Part shown: positions 23,092 through 35,603 of the stretch, one piece after another
Numbering within the stretch: the first letter of the stretch is position 1
Layout of the letters: every line of letters begins with the position of its first letter
NCBI GenBank assembly: GCA_009192285.1
Contig: CM018604.1
Location: forward strand, 1,116,001 to 1,180,000
DNA from: Morchella semilibera
Taxonomy: Eukaryota; Ascomycota; Pezizomycetes; Pezizales; Morchellaceae
DNA: 64,000 nucleotides
Direction of reading: 5' to 3'
Translations under genes and position numbers: made by a program
Notes under the pieces: model-generated
The model's database searches: none
Seen by the model: only the letters and a program-made list of their open reading frames with translations
Told to the model about the DNA's origin: nothing

Positions 23092-25417
23092 ACTTTTAGT
23101 ATTCTGATTAATTATATAGCGAAAGTCGGGAATCGTTATTATGCTCCGTGGGCCTAAAGAAAAGTTTAGAAGTCAGACACTTATTCGACTATTGAGCTCT
23201 CCGATAAGGGCTGTATGGGTTGATGGACAGCGCATGACGAGACCAATAACTCGCTTTTGTTTTGCGTCCCCTCTTTTTTCGCTCACTTACCAGTCTGTCG
23301 GTAGTTGGAGTGTATTGATTGACGCTGGTTCTGGCCCCCAGATATATATTCGCGCTCCAGTACAGCTTATATAAAAATGAAGAGAGGTAAAGAACGCGTA
23401 TGTCCCAAGGCCTGGGTGCAGGTAGTTATAAACGAGAGACAGAACGGATAACCAGGCGCAGTCGAGCAGATGAAGCGAAAGGTGGTGGTGGGGCTAAAGC
23501 GTCAAAAGAGAAGAAAAATATGAAAGGGGATCCTGATATAAATCAATTAGGGCAGGTCGTTAATTAGCAGACAACCCGTAGGTAGATAGCCCGATGAAAT
23601 CTAACGGTCTGCAGCCGCTGCTTGATCTGATCGGAACAGTACCTTAAAGAGAGACACTTGTTGGATCCAATGGTATGATCCGAGATCTACTTAGATATAG
23701 ATATTATATATATATCTCAGCTAGGGCTGAAATAAACTCTTTCTTTCTTTCCTTTTGTCGCCTCCGGCACTTACTCTGTCTGGTTGGACAGCTGCTTATG
23801 CCGGCCTAGTACCTAGTGTCTTCAAAAATGGCCCAAGAGATACCAAATTGATGACTGCGACAAGAGCAAATTCGGAGAGTTTAGCTTAACTAGAGATCCA
23901 ACTTCTGTGTATCTGCAAAGTCTAAAAAGTCAGCATTGCTGGCTCGGGGCTGGGGAGGATGTCTTTCCACGTGAGATAGCCGTTCCCGGCGGCTAGGGAA
24001 GAGATTCCAGGAATTAGATTGACATGACTCCTACCATACATACATGTATGCTTTCCTGTGCATGGGGAATAGAAGAACGGAGTTCGCTCCAAAAAGATCA
24101 TAAAAATGAATCGGGTTGAGAGCACTAATGCGTATGGGTATGGTAGAAACTCACAGGCTAATAAGAACCTATTTTCTCGTGATAGCAACCAGGAGCAGCA
24201 GCCCTTTTCCAGAATAGCTCAAAAGACACGAACGCTTCCACCGGTTGATAAGGAGTAATTGTTATGAGTTTCTTCGGATCTGTAACTGCTATTAAATAGT
24301 CCTTATCAGGTCATTTACAATCCACATCATTTCTCTATTTTTTCCTATTTCTGTCCAATTTGCTATTAAAAGCTCCATATGACAAAAATAGCTACACCTT
24401 TATTAGGAAAAAGCTAATGATACCAATCGGGTCAGTAAGAAATTGAAAGTGAGAGACATGCAAGAGCCGAAATGTGAGCGCAACTGTGCAAGGGTTGGGA
24501 ATTCAATTCGAGTGCAATGAATCGAGCTGCCCTGTCATGTCTCAACGTCATCTTTTCCTTCTTAAGCCTCCATAGCCATTTTCGGGGGTGGGGGTGGGGG
24601 CATAAAAAGCAATATTGTTTGGATGGAGACTGGACATATGTAGTTCGTAGCGCCATGAAAGTCCCTAAATGTAGACCCAGAATCTAAGAGAGATTGTCAC
24701 GAGACAAGAGAATGAGTAAGAGTAAAACAACCTCGTCCATAGCAGGTACGGAGCCATACAGGTTGAGACTGGGACCTCTTGGCCCTTTTTTAGCCCGTGA
24801 ATGTTGATACACTCTGGATAGACTGAGTTCTTGTGTTTATTAGATGAACACCCATGCTCTTTTTAAAATAAAGAGGCACATACATAGGGCCGAAAGTTTA
24901 GTGGCTGAGCAGCAACCCTCGCCCGTGCAGTGTGTCAAAAAAGAAACGAAGAAGAGAACGTACGAACTTTCTACAAAGGGTGTCGTCCTGCGGCGAACAC
25001 GCACAGACCCCTGTCATTTGTAAAGCTGATCCCTGTGAAAATCATGGTTATGTAAACCTTAATGACACAGCATTGTAATGCCACATTCTAACTCTTAAGA
25101 ATAGAGTATTTTAGCTGCCCGAGTTGGACAGAAAGTCGACAAAAAGTCCTGCACATCTTGGTTGAACGGCTGCAAGTCTTCCTAAAACAGCTAGATTTTC
25201 TGCTGGACTTTCTATCCCTTCAGTTGTCGGTAAATGCTGACCTCCAGCAAAAAGCAAAGTTTGGTGGCTTTCGTTAATAGATCTTGTTACCTCTCTTATC
25301 AAATAACTGATTTCCCATACAAATCCTGGCCCTATAGTATAGGGGTCAGCATCGACAACTTAAGGGATACGACAGTTTGAAATTTACCCACGGGGCGGTA
25401 TATCGATTAACAGGAGG

Positions 25418-25520
25418 TACAGCGCGGTGGGTAATAAGTCATCGGACGGAACTCCACCAGAACGCGCGTTTGCAGGCAAAATTCTGGTTTCATCCGATGA
25501 CTTATTACCCACCGCTGTAC
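25418..25520. mobile_element. 103-bp MITE-like hairpin element
   Basis: The left arm begins TACAGCGCGGTGGGTAATAA and the right arm is its reverse complement, ending ...TTACCCACCGCTGTAC. About 30 bases pair with only a CG insertion and two changes, and a weaker match continues inward (CCAGAA / TTCTGG), so most of the element can fold back on itself. There is no coding content. It is a typical very short foldback MITE; its superfamily is not clear. Confidence 0.7.
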
Positions 25521-25709
25521 AGGTAGCTACATACGTATATACGTAAGTACTTCTTGTAACTATCCTCTATTGCTGTTTTAGATAGATGTATATAACCTTA
25601 CTAACTACAAGTACATGTATTAAGTATCATACGCATTATATTTCGCCTGATATCATGACGTATGCATTAAAAACTAGACACAGTGAGGTGCAAATACTAC
25701 ATGTACCTA

Positions 25710-25995
25710 TCGTGGCATTCTTTGATACAAGTGCCTCATCTTCGTGAGACGATCAACGATAACGAGGATTGCATTATAGCCATTGCTGAGGGGTAGACCT
25801 GTGACGAATTCCATTGAGATATCCGTCCATGGTGCCTTAGGGACTGCGAGGGGGCGGAGGACTCCTCCGCCTTATTGTACGGTAGATGAGATAGAAACGG
25901 GACGGTTGGATGAAACTATTAGAAATACCTATGGCTTTAATCGCCGCATCAACTGCGCACAATTGGTCTCACTGCAAATAAGCGGACGATAATCT
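25710..25995 (-). mobile_element. Ty3/gypsy (Metaviridae) integrase fragment, broken fossil
   Basis: On the minus strand the sequence resembles the start of a gypsy-type integrase core. Near 25735-25825 it has [26 protein letters not shown] and H-x-x-x-x-x-MP, preceded by remains of the Cys-Cys part of the zinc-binding domain near 25960-25990. Only about 290 bp are left, with no LTR, gag, protease or reverse transcriptase nearby. It is clearly broken in several places and old. Confidence 0.65.
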
Positions 25996-27091
25996 TCTGA
26001 GTTAGAAACCGGTAAATTTCTAATCATATGTTCACCGTTATTAACAGCTGAGAATAACCTTATTTATATCAGATATGACTAGCACATCCTTGTATGGAAA
26101 AAATAGGTTTCCCCAAGACGAATTCTCTCTCCCAAGACATCTTTTCAGGCCTGACCTATATATATATTGTAGAGATTATCGAGCCCAATAATGCACCACC
26201 CCCGCTATATTATTTCTCTTAAAAGGCAATTATTTAAGCTCTCCCGGTTATTCGGTCTGACTGGGTAAGAGATTGGGCACACGTTTTAAACCTATGATCC
26301 CTGTAGGGGGTACATTCACAAGTATGAGGCACGCACTGTGTGGGGTTGGGACCGTAACCCAAAACTTTGGGGTGCGATTGATCGGTTTAATGGTGCAGAT
26401 GCTGTATATGTAGCTTCATCCGCACATACACGCGCAGCTCATTGCAGCAAGAAATGTAGAACCCTACATGTAGATGTATACATACAGTACATGTACAATC
26501 TACATGTAAGGCAGCTATGTCAGAAATCATTGTGTATACATGTACTAGAGGTCGGTATTGTTTACTCCCCCAGGAATTTAAGGTTGACGTTCCGGGTTCC
26601 CCCGTACGTATGCGCTACATCTACAGAACAGCAAGCAAACTGTCCGTAGGTGATGGGTACGAGAATAGTGCTACATGTACTCTACATTTATCTCGTCAAT
26701 TCGCGGTATGCGAATGTCGCTTTTGAAAGAGGCGAAGTGTTAATTGCCAGAACTGGCAGTTATTAAATCGTGTATGTATACGCTCTACATGTACATGTAG
26801 TCAACGCAAAATACAGATCGATTGTGTTTGAGAACTCTATACATGTATGTATAGATGTTCTTATTTATTGATGACATGTTGCACACACCCACTAATAACA
26901 CGCTCCTACATCTCTGACTCGACAGCAAGCCACTATTTCTAGAGTTTATTCTCTTCTTTGACTCTCTCAAAATTACAAACATACTATAATTCGAACCCTT
27001 GTTTGTATCATCACCGTCACTAGCTACAAGCTTTTATCGGATATATCTATTATCATTGCCATCATCCTTGTGTTTCGACAAGACCCCTTCA

Positions 27092-29331
27092 ATGACGCTT
27101 GCTAGAAAGCAATCTGCCCCCGCAATGTCGCTCTGCTTACCACAATCACTGATAGAAGATTCCTACTTTCAATGGCCCGAAGCCTCACTTGCACCTAGGT
27201 CGTGCTCGGCACCGATGGCTCTCCTTGTCCAGAAGGACTTATTACCTAGTACATATCTGACTAAGAGAGATATAAAAGGAGGGGAGGCCAAAGCATTCAC
27301 GGGAAACAGTTCTTTGAAGGAATCTTTGAGGGCGCTCTCTATTAAATCGGCCCCTGGGTCACCCGATCGGGAGAAATTAATGATGGAATTTGAGAGCAAT
27401 TTACTTAAAGATCTTTCCCCGTTTCATTTAGATGACTCCTTGTCTAGGTTAGCTCTTTTTATCCTCCAATTTCCTTATTAATTCGCTGTGTCTGATCGCC
27501 TCTGATAGTGACGGCAATTTTGGCAAAAACCTTGATATCTGCACTCCATCAAGCTCATTCACCAAAGACACAAGCTTACATCCCACTATCAAGGGGCCGT
27601 TAAATTCAATATCTAAGGGCCAAGGAGAGCTTATATCTCATTCACCGGTTCTTTCGAAACGATTATCATCCAGGTGCCTGAAGGCTTTCAAGAAGCTTCG
27701 GTCTCCATCACTCTCCTCGCCGGAATACCACATATTGAACGACTGCGATATAAATGGTACTGAAACCGAAGCCATAAATACTTTTAACTGTTATAATTTA
27801 AGCCGTCCAGTCTCACAGGGAGCTTCTATTGACTTGAAAAATGCTAAGAGCAATTACAAGCCACCAAATTCAACAGAAGAAATTGAAGACCTCACGGAAC
27901 TCGGAAATTGCGTGAACAACCCCTTGAGAGTGTGCTCGAGTGCTACTGTTACTTCTCCAAACGGAGATAAAAGTTTGAAGCAAGAAGCTAAAGTTCCAGA
28001 AGAAAAACAGCTTTCTCTACTAAGGGTGGCAGGTGGTTCGTCCCCAGAATCATTAGAGAGCAAATCCAAGGACCATGCTATTGTTGAACCTCTTGGAAAA
28101 TCACCACCTGCGGCACTCTCTGAAGTTTCCGTAGCGGCAAGAGAGTTTAATGGCGATAGTACCCGAAACAAAGTGTTCGATAAAACGGGAACAAACCGGG
28201 CCGAGCGGGTTGATACTCCCAAATCTAATGTTGGTGAAATGTTAAAATCCATTTACCAAGAAAACCACATGAACCTCGAGAAAATTGGTGCAGAATTCAT
28301 ACATCAGAAGGCGGATATCTGCACCGAGTTCATGAAAGAGGATAAATTCTATGACCCACCAAAACAGAACCTGGATGAGGGGACCCCAAGGAAATCGCGG
28401 TTGGCAACGTGGAAGCAAAAGGCAAAAATCGAGAATTGGCTTGGGAGGAAAAAAGGTATACCACGGAACCGATCAGAAAAAATTAACCCTGAGCCACCGA
28501 GACTAAGGAAGAGTCCAAGTCTGCTCTTCCGTCTCTGGAGCCCTACAGCGGGTTCTGATTCGGAGGGACGTCAGCAGAAGCAAGATATTTCTCACCCCCT
28601 AGATGAAGTAATAACTGCAAGAGTAAGGAAGAGCCAGGAACAGATACCATGCGATGCTGGTCAATTGAGATTAGATGACATTACCAATAAGAGAAAAAGA
28701 TCCAATGTTTCGAGGGCCTTGAGCCAGATATTTAGAGAAAATGAGCCTAAAGTTGAAGGTTTGTTTCTCTAAGATCCCAAAAATCAGTGCTTTCGAAGCT
28801 AAATTTATCCTTGTAAATACAGATTTTTTGTTGGAACCCCCATCTATTAGCTTAGAACGGCAAGGAGCAGTCAGCTGGGATGGTTCTATACAAGAATATG
28901 CAGGGTCATTGGGTCAAGTCTGCCCTAGCGGAAAAAGGTCTGTTAGCGATATATTTCGAACCAGGGAAACGAAGCCACCTTCCTTGAAGCTCCAGATGGA
29001 CCTAGGTGCAGATCTTTCATTCGAGAACTCAAGCCTAGCTGATGATTGGAATATTGCCATGCGAGCGATGGAGGAAGATTCAAGTGCAGAATTGAAACTA
29101 AAACGTACTGGAGCTGTGAAGCATAAGCGTACAAAGAAGGGGGACAAGAACTCCAAATCAGATGCCGATCGTAGAAAGGATGGTATCGGGAGAAGTTTTT
29201 CTCATGAGGGAGGGTTGTCGGTGGGGGGCGGGGGGCTGGCAAAAGTTCATGATGATTCTGACAGCGGGGCAAGTATCATGAGTCCTTTCACGAGTCGAGA
29301 GTCTCTCTATAAATTTCTGGAGTTTTCTTAA
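27092..29331 (+). CDS. Orphan 704-aa, largely disordered protein
   Basis: I do not recognise this protein. Three exons fit: 27092-27447, 27509-28758 and 28823-29331 (2115 nt, 704 aa). The start MTLARKQSAP is the first ATG; upstream is an AT-rich leader. The product is rich in Ser, Lys, Glu and Asn with almost no hydrophobic core, no membrane segment and no signal peptide. Visible points are a short acidic/hydrophobic helix KLMMEFESNLLKDL near 100, a basic stretch KQKAKIENWLGRKKG near 430-445, repeated RxSPSL-type patches that look like kinase sites, and a lysine-rich segment KHKRTKKGDKNSK near 630. Both introns have standard sites and preserve frame over long distances, which supports real coding. 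It may be a nuclear or cytoskeletal scaffold, but that is a guess. Confidence 0.7.
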
Positions 29332-29731
29332 AGGGAAAATCTCAGCATTAGAGTTTTTTCGGGAGTGTTCAACTGGAAATATCCATGTATTGGGGTGCTA
29401 GAGCACTTTCTTTTATCATCGTTATCGACATTTCTGTTGGGCGAGTGTATAAAAGCTTGGTCTGTGGGTTTGTAATTATTTCAAATTCCTTTCTTAAAAA
29501 GAAGTTATACTGTTGCTTCCCTCCATTATTACATGCTGGTAGTATTGAAATTACTGGACAAAATTAATGCCTATATTTCCACCCATAGGCCTACACTACC
29601 TCAAGGGAAGTTTTCCCGTCCGTAAACCCTCTCGCCCACCATCTTTTGGAAAAATACTGACCGATCTATTTTAAATAACATACAAGAGTACATAACATAT
29701 ATAACTTACAGCTCAGGGGAAAAGCTTCCAC
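29332..29731. other. Short intergenic spacer
   Basis: AT-rich 3' region of the orphan gene. A short open frame at 29385-29567 has no support. Nothing else seen. Confidence 0.35.
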
Positions 29732-30220
29732 CTAATTACATCCTCGAGCGCAGAAATAGCTCGAAATGGGCGAGAGTCTTCCTTCTTTCCTCTCATTGGC
29801 GTCTCTCTCTACCACCACCACCAACGCAGTATCTTTACAGTTGATGCTGACACTCCTCCTCCTCCTCCTCCTCCTCCCTCCTTTCCTCCTCTTCACCACC
29901 CCAAAACTACACTTCCGCATCCGGTGCGCCGCAGCCAGCTCCTCCTGCGCAGCGTACGTCGCATCACCAATGACCCCGTCGCTGTCACTGGCCGCCGCCA
30001 AAGCCAGTACTGGGTCCTCCTCCGCCGCGTCCGTGGCGGATGGTGGGGGGGTGATTGGCGGCGGCGGCGGCGGCGGTGGTGGTGGTGGTGGCGGTAGGGG
30101 AGTGATGGGTGGTGACGGAGTGCGGACTAGGCGCAGTGCGGGAACGGCCGTCGGGTCTTCGTAGTGGAAGCGCCGGAAGTGGCGGCCGGGGCGGGGGATC
30201 AGGACGACGAAGGGTGCCAT
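29732..30220 (-). CDS. Possible small proline-rich protein (doubtful)
   Basis: An unspliced minus-strand frame of 162 codons starting MAPFVVLIPRPGRHFRRF at 30220. It has a run of about 14 prolines, an Ala/Asp-rich middle and an arginine-rich patch (KGGRRRRRRR), ending ARGCN. The opposite strand is also open because the region is built of CTC, GGC and GGT repeats, so openness alone is weak evidence. The N-terminal 40 residues look protein-like, and CT-rich sequence lies upstream (30297-30312). No family recognised; it could equally be low-complexity non-coding DNA. Confidence 0.35.
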   Translation of the reverse strand: MAPFVVLIPRPGRHFRRFHYEDPTAVPALRLVRTPSPPITPLPPPPPPPPPPPPPITPPPSATDAAEEDPVLALAAASDSDGVIGDATYAAQEELAAAHRMRKCSFGVVKRRKGGRRRRRRRSVSINCKDTALVVVVERDANERKEGRLSPISSYFCARGCN

Positions 30221-30833
30221 GGCTTGCCTGGTGGGGGTGGGGTGTGGTTGGGTGGTCAAATGGCGGGGGGGGACATTGCCTGGTTTGTCGCTGGATCTCT
30301 CTCTCTCTCTCATGCACGAACGGGGTCGGTGGGGTGCTTGTATGGCTGGCTACCGGCTCTTTCTCTTTCTCTTTGGGGTTTTTTTTATGGTGTTTGTTGG
30401 GGTCTTATAGTGGTAAATAAACTTGTTGTTTTGTCGAGTGAGAGGTATGTATCTCTGTCCCTGCCAACTGGAATTGGATGATGCATTCCACGGCTTGGGT
30501 AGGTTTTTTTTTTTTTTTTTTTTACTTGAGTAACGGGTACATGCATCTACAGGATCATAAAATAAAATAACGCAAACAATCGATAAATCGTTGTGATGGA
30601 GAGGCTCGAGTATATATACTTACATGTAGTACGTTCCGGTCGGTAACTATCTCCAGTGGTTGACTAAACATTTCTCAAGTCACACATTGCTGGATCTGGG
30701 GGCGAGTGATATGTCATGAATAACAACCTTTTTTATATATTTTTTTTATTTTTATTTCATTGTTATTTTTATCTATGTACTTTGCGGGAGTAAAATATTC
30801 CTAGAATAAAATACTCCCAATTACTCCCCCTTT

Positions 30834-31391
<558 letters not shown>

Positions 31392-31959
31392 TGTTTCTTG
31401 GTGTTCTCTTGGGGAGTGCTGGTTGCTGGTTCTGTCCTGTCCTTGGGGGGAGTGGGGATGGCCCTTTTATATCTCTCGTCCGTGTGTATATGATACATAG
31501 ATACATGTATATATGTAGTAGAGCTTTAGCCCTAGGACACTGGCGATTCGGACACTCCCCACTTACCCTGGGGGAAACATTGGGCGGGGCGTGAAACATG
31601 GGCGGATGGATCAGGAAGCTGCTGCTCGTGGTGGTTGAGGGCACGTCTGATATCGTATCGGACATGTATGTACCGCCTACAAAGTAATGGGTATTGTAGG
31701 TAGAGTAGATAGATACCTCTCTCTACCTACCTACCTACTCTGGCAGTACTGCATCGGCGCGCTCCGGTAGTGGAGTGCCCTATACACATATGTACATACC
31801 TATCCTGGCTAGCGGGGTGTCCTTGAAATCTTTGGGCGGGGCCAATCAGGGCTGAGATGTAGTGCTGCACGCGCGGTTAGAGAGACTGACTGGTCGTGAC
31901 GGGCACAAGGGCTCTCTCTCATTGGGGCAGGAGACGAGATTGTAGGAGTTGAGCACCGA

Positions 31960-31999
<40 letters not shown>

Positions 32000-32830
32000 A
32001 TTGGGTCGGAGGGCTGGGATGATTGTAAGCTCTTGAATTGTCTGATGTATATGTGACACTGCTATTGCATATACTTGCACATATTCACCTTGGGCTGAGA
32101 TTGCTGTCTGTCTCGTATGTATCAGATCTCTCTCTCGCTACCGGGTGGGCATTATTACATGTATCGTAGCAGAGTCTCCGCATGTTGTGGTTATTATCGA
32201 ACCAAACGATAAGTACCCAAGCTATATGAATACACCCTCCACCTTCCAGATCAGTCTGCCCCCTGTATGGCGAAACCGGTGATCTACAATCTAGCGTTTA
32301 GAGTTTAAATCGCAGTGGGGATGTTTCCCCGAGCACGTGCGATAAGAACTGGTGGTTGGTTGTTTGGGGCTCCTGCCTTCCTTATTTGAGGGGTGGGAAT
32401 CAGAGAGGCAGTCGGAGATGAGATGAGATGAGATGGGATGGGATGGATGGATGGGATGGATGGGATGATACGACACAACAACGCCTGGTTTCGCGACCGA
32501 GGAATCAATCAGATGTCGTTATTTACTATTCCGCTGTATTCTGTATGTATATCCAACTAAATAAGGATGTTTGCGCATTCATCTTTTAAGTTATTGGCTA
32601 ATTGACTCAATTGGTAGAGAACACAAGATTGATCAACAACCTCGGCGCATCTTCACAGTCCGTCACTCTCACCATCGAGCGAGACCACGTGCGCTGACTC
32701 AGCTACTCATACATGCAGTTTTTTTTCCTTCTCTCTCTTCACCCCCCCCCCCCAACATCTACAGGTTGGCTGTCAAAGCAACCTAATTCTAGCTGTCAGT
32801 ATATATTACAATATATACCTTAAATCGAAA
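31392..32830. other. Divergent intergenic region with microsatellites
   Basis: Lies between the RNase (leftward) and rcm1 (rightward). Contains (GGTGTC)n at about 31963-31999 and a GATGA/GATGG microsatellite at 32417-32468. A CACGTG E-box lies at about 32686 with CT-rich sequence after it, probably part of the rcm1 promoter. No gene seen. Confidence 0.45.
31464..31471 (-). promoter_or_regulatory. TATA box of the RNase T1-family gene
   Basis: TATAAAAG on the minus strand, about 73 bases upstream of the start codon. Spacing and sequence suit a strong core promoter, fitting a secreted enzyme that is switched on and off. Confidence 0.6.
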
Positions 32831-34814
32831 ATGTCTCTCTACATCGAGGCAGCAAGAATCATCCAGCGTCCCCGTTATGGTGGCCTTCGGGGTGCAGTCT
32901 ACTCAGACACCTCCGTCAAGTCACGCCCAGAGCAGCTCTACGCCCTGATAATAGAGACCCTCAAGCACCAGGAGATCCTCAATGAAGTAATCGAAAAATC
33001 TGGCCTGCTCGAGATTGAGAGAAAAGTACAGTAACCTATATACCTATATACATATTCACCTCCGCAACATTGGCCTCATGCTTATATACTATTAGCAGGC
33101 CTGAATGGATGGATGGATGAGCACTATAACTGACCAACCCACCTCTCACCAGCTCAGCCACGCTCTCGCCCTCGTCCTCGTCCACGATTTCCTCTTCAAC
33201 AAGCGCGGCATTGCCACCTCGACCGGCCCCCTCAAAGAGTCCATCCTGCGACACAAGTCCCGTCTCAACTCCGAATTCACGCGCGCCCGTCTCCGCCGCG
33301 GCTATGCGAGTCTGGACGCCCTCGTCGCTGCTGCCCAAGCCTCATCGATGCGCTTCCCGCGCTGGGTCCGCGTCAACATCCTCAAGGCCAGTGTCGCCGA
33401 CATCCTTGCCCTCCATTTCAGCGACCACAAGCCCGTGCGCCTGTTTGAGGAGCTGATGCAGGGGGGGGTGGAGGAGAAGACGGTCTATGTCGACGGCTTC
33501 GTGCCGGGGCTTCTGGCTTTCCCGGCGACAACGGAGCTGGTGGGACATGCGCTGGTGGCCGACGGTACGCTGTTCATTCAGGACCGCGCATCGTGTTTTC
33601 CGGCGGCGCTGCTGGCGCCCCCCGAGGGTGCCACGGTCGTCGATGGCACGGCGGCGCCGGGGAATAAGACGACGCATTTGGCGGCGATCGTGGGGAAGCC
33701 GGGGAAGGTTGTGGCGTTTGAAAAGGACCCGAAGCGCGCAAAGGTCCTAGAGACGATGGTCGGGAAGGCGGGCGCGGATAAGATAGTGGAGGTGCGGGCG
33801 GGGGCCGACTTCTTGCTTTCGGACCCATGGAGCGACAAGGAGAAGGAAAGGCTGGCAAAGGCCTCGCACATCCTACTGGACCCAAGTTGTAGCGGCAGCG
33901 GCATCGTAGAGAGAAACGAGTACTCTTACGAGCCCAAGACCACGGGCCCGCCACAACCGCAGTCGCACAGTCGCACAGGCAAGACGAAGAAGCGCAAAGC
34001 GGGCGACAAGGAAGACCCCCCGCTCGTAAAGCCCCTATCCAAGAAAGAAGAGGAAGAAGTCGCAAAGCAGGCCGCGGCAGAAGAGGAGCGTCTGCGCTCA
34101 CTATCAACCTTCCAGGCCCGCATCATCAAGCACGCCATGCGCTACCCCGCCGCCCGCTACATCTCGTACAGCACCTGCTCCATCCACGCACAGGAGAACG
34201 AGCACGTCGTGATGGCGGTGCTCGGCTCGGAGGTTGCAAAGAAGCGCGGGTGGCGCGTGCAGGCGAGGGATAGCACGGAGCTGAAGGGGTGGCCAAGGAG
34301 GGGCTTGCCGGAGGAGTGTGGCGGCGACGAGAGCATCGCCGAGGGTTGCATTAGGTTTGACCCGTGGAAGGATGGCGGTATCGGGTTCTTTGTGGTCCTG
34401 TTTGTGAGGGACGGGGACGTGGATGAGTATATCCATGTTGAAGAGGAGGAGGGGATAGTGGAGGAGGAGGCCGCCGAGGAGTGGAGTGGCATCATGGATG
34501 AAGGGGAGGAGGAGGGCGCGGCGGTGCCGCTGCCGCTGAAGAGGAAGTTTGAAGAGGGGGAGGGGATTTTGGGGAAGGTGCAGAGGCTTGAAGTGGTGGA
34601 GAAGGCGGCGGCGAAGAGGAAGAGGCCGGCGGGCGATGCACAGGGCGGGAATGCGCAGAAAGCGCAGAAGGTGGACGGGAAGAAGGGGGGCGCGGGCCCA
34701 GAGGTAGAGGGCGATGCTGCCGCCGCTGGAGAAGCAAAGGGGGGGGAGAAGAAGAAGGGGGAGCAGGGGAAGTTCCGCCCGAGACGACTGATGGGCGCTG
34801 GTAGTAGTAGATAG
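32831..34814 (+). CDS. rcm1: 25S rRNA (cytosine-C5)-methyltransferase, Rcm1/NSUN5
   Basis: Nucleolar SAM-dependent enzyme that methylates a conserved cytosine of the large-subunit rRNA (yeast C2278), affecting ribosome assembly and stress-dependent translation. Exons 32831-33025 and 33153-34814 give 618 aa. The N-terminus MSLYIEAARIIQR is typical of the family. DGTAAPGNKTTHLA near 227-240 is the SAM-binding motif I region; DPSCSGSG (Cys311) is motif IV; YSTCSIHAQENE (Cys407) is motif VI with the nucleophile. From about residue 330 a Lys/Glu-rich insert separates motifs IV and VI, and after about 490 comes an acidic then Lys/Gly/Ala-rich tail (KKRKP-like) suited to nucleolar retention. The tail is longer than in yeast. 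The 127-nt intron has ATAACTGAC as branch region. Confidence 0.93.
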
Positions 34815-35499
34815 AGGGAGAACTGTCTATTGTAATATAGATACTTGCCATAGAGAATAAATGGCCAGTAATGAGATCGAACTGGGATTGTGAGAGGTCA
34901 ATGACTGCTCCTTATTGTTGGTAATTGTCCAGGACTCGCCCGGTGCTCTGCATCAAGGGCTCCCGGTAGGGTTATTACTCCTGAATGTAAGTGGGCGGTG
35001 GAGTGAGTATGGCACTTGGAAACCCTGGACGGTCCTCAAAGCACACACTCGTTCTTCAGCACTCTGCGTGTATATGTAACGAGAGCGGGATCTGTAGAGC
35101 TTATGTATCGGTCCAGTGGACCCACCCAGTCCCGAGGTATAAGCATATGGGGCCGAGACGTGCTTAATCCTTCTTCTCGGGAGCGGGTGCCTATGTACCT
35201 TTTTCAAGAATTTGTGAGGGGGGATATGGTAATTGGGATTGTTACACAAGGCGTTGGGTGATTTTGGTGTGGTTTTGGTCATTTCCACCTCCGCTCGTTG
35301 GGTGCAACAAGAAGAGGAGGCAAACGAATTCTTACATCGGATAAGAATATTCTTGATTTGTAAACTCCAGATGGTCACTAAGTAGAGGAGCTCAATCAAG
35401 CCAAGGATTGGGTTATGAAAGCGTTCATCTGGTTGCGTACATCCCAAAGCCCAACGCTGCTTTTTTCAATATTAGTGCTTTTTGCGGTTAGATGACCGC
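34815..35499. other. Intergenic region 5' of the tRNA
   Basis: 3' side of rcm1 followed by sequence with no supported gene. Frames in 34950-35450 overlap on both strands and resemble nothing known. Confidence 0.35.
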
Positions 35500-35588
35500 G
35501 ATTCAGTGGTGTAGTGGTATCACGGGCGCTTGCCATTTCATAGCAGAACAGCTTGCGCCCGACCCGGGTTCGATTCCCGGCTGATTCA
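35500..35588 (+). tRNA. tRNA-Gly(GCC) with an 18-nt intron
   Basis: Folds as a cloverleaf: acceptor GATTCAG / CTGATTC; D-stem GTG/CAC with AGTGGT in the loop; anticodon stem GGCGC/GCGCC; anticodon GCC at 35532-35534; T-arm CCGGG-TTCGATT-CCCGG; discriminator A at 35588. The canonical intron position, one base after the anticodon, holds 35536-35553. The B box GGTTCGATTCC is perfect. One oddity is a T-T mismatch at acceptor pair 3-70; other fungal Gly(GCC) genes I recall have CTT/AAG there. The 3' CCA is not encoded, as normal for nuclear genes. Confidence 0.88.
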
Positions 35589-35596
35589 TCAGACTC

Positions 35597-35603
35597 TTTT
35601 TTT
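35597..35603 (+). terminator. RNA polymerase III T-run terminator of the tRNA gene
   Basis: Seven T's beginning nine bases after the discriminator base, a standard Pol III stop. Confidence 0.85.

Larger units (their letters stand above)
23092..27091. other. 4-kb spacer with a MITE and a retroelement fossil
   Basis: No host gene recognised. 23092-23370 is the promoter side of the BTB gene. Contains the hairpin element at 25418-25520, the Ty3/gypsy fragment at 25710-25995 and a dense set of TACATGTA boxes at 26460-26850. The rest is AT-rich with nothing identifiable. Confidence 0.4.
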
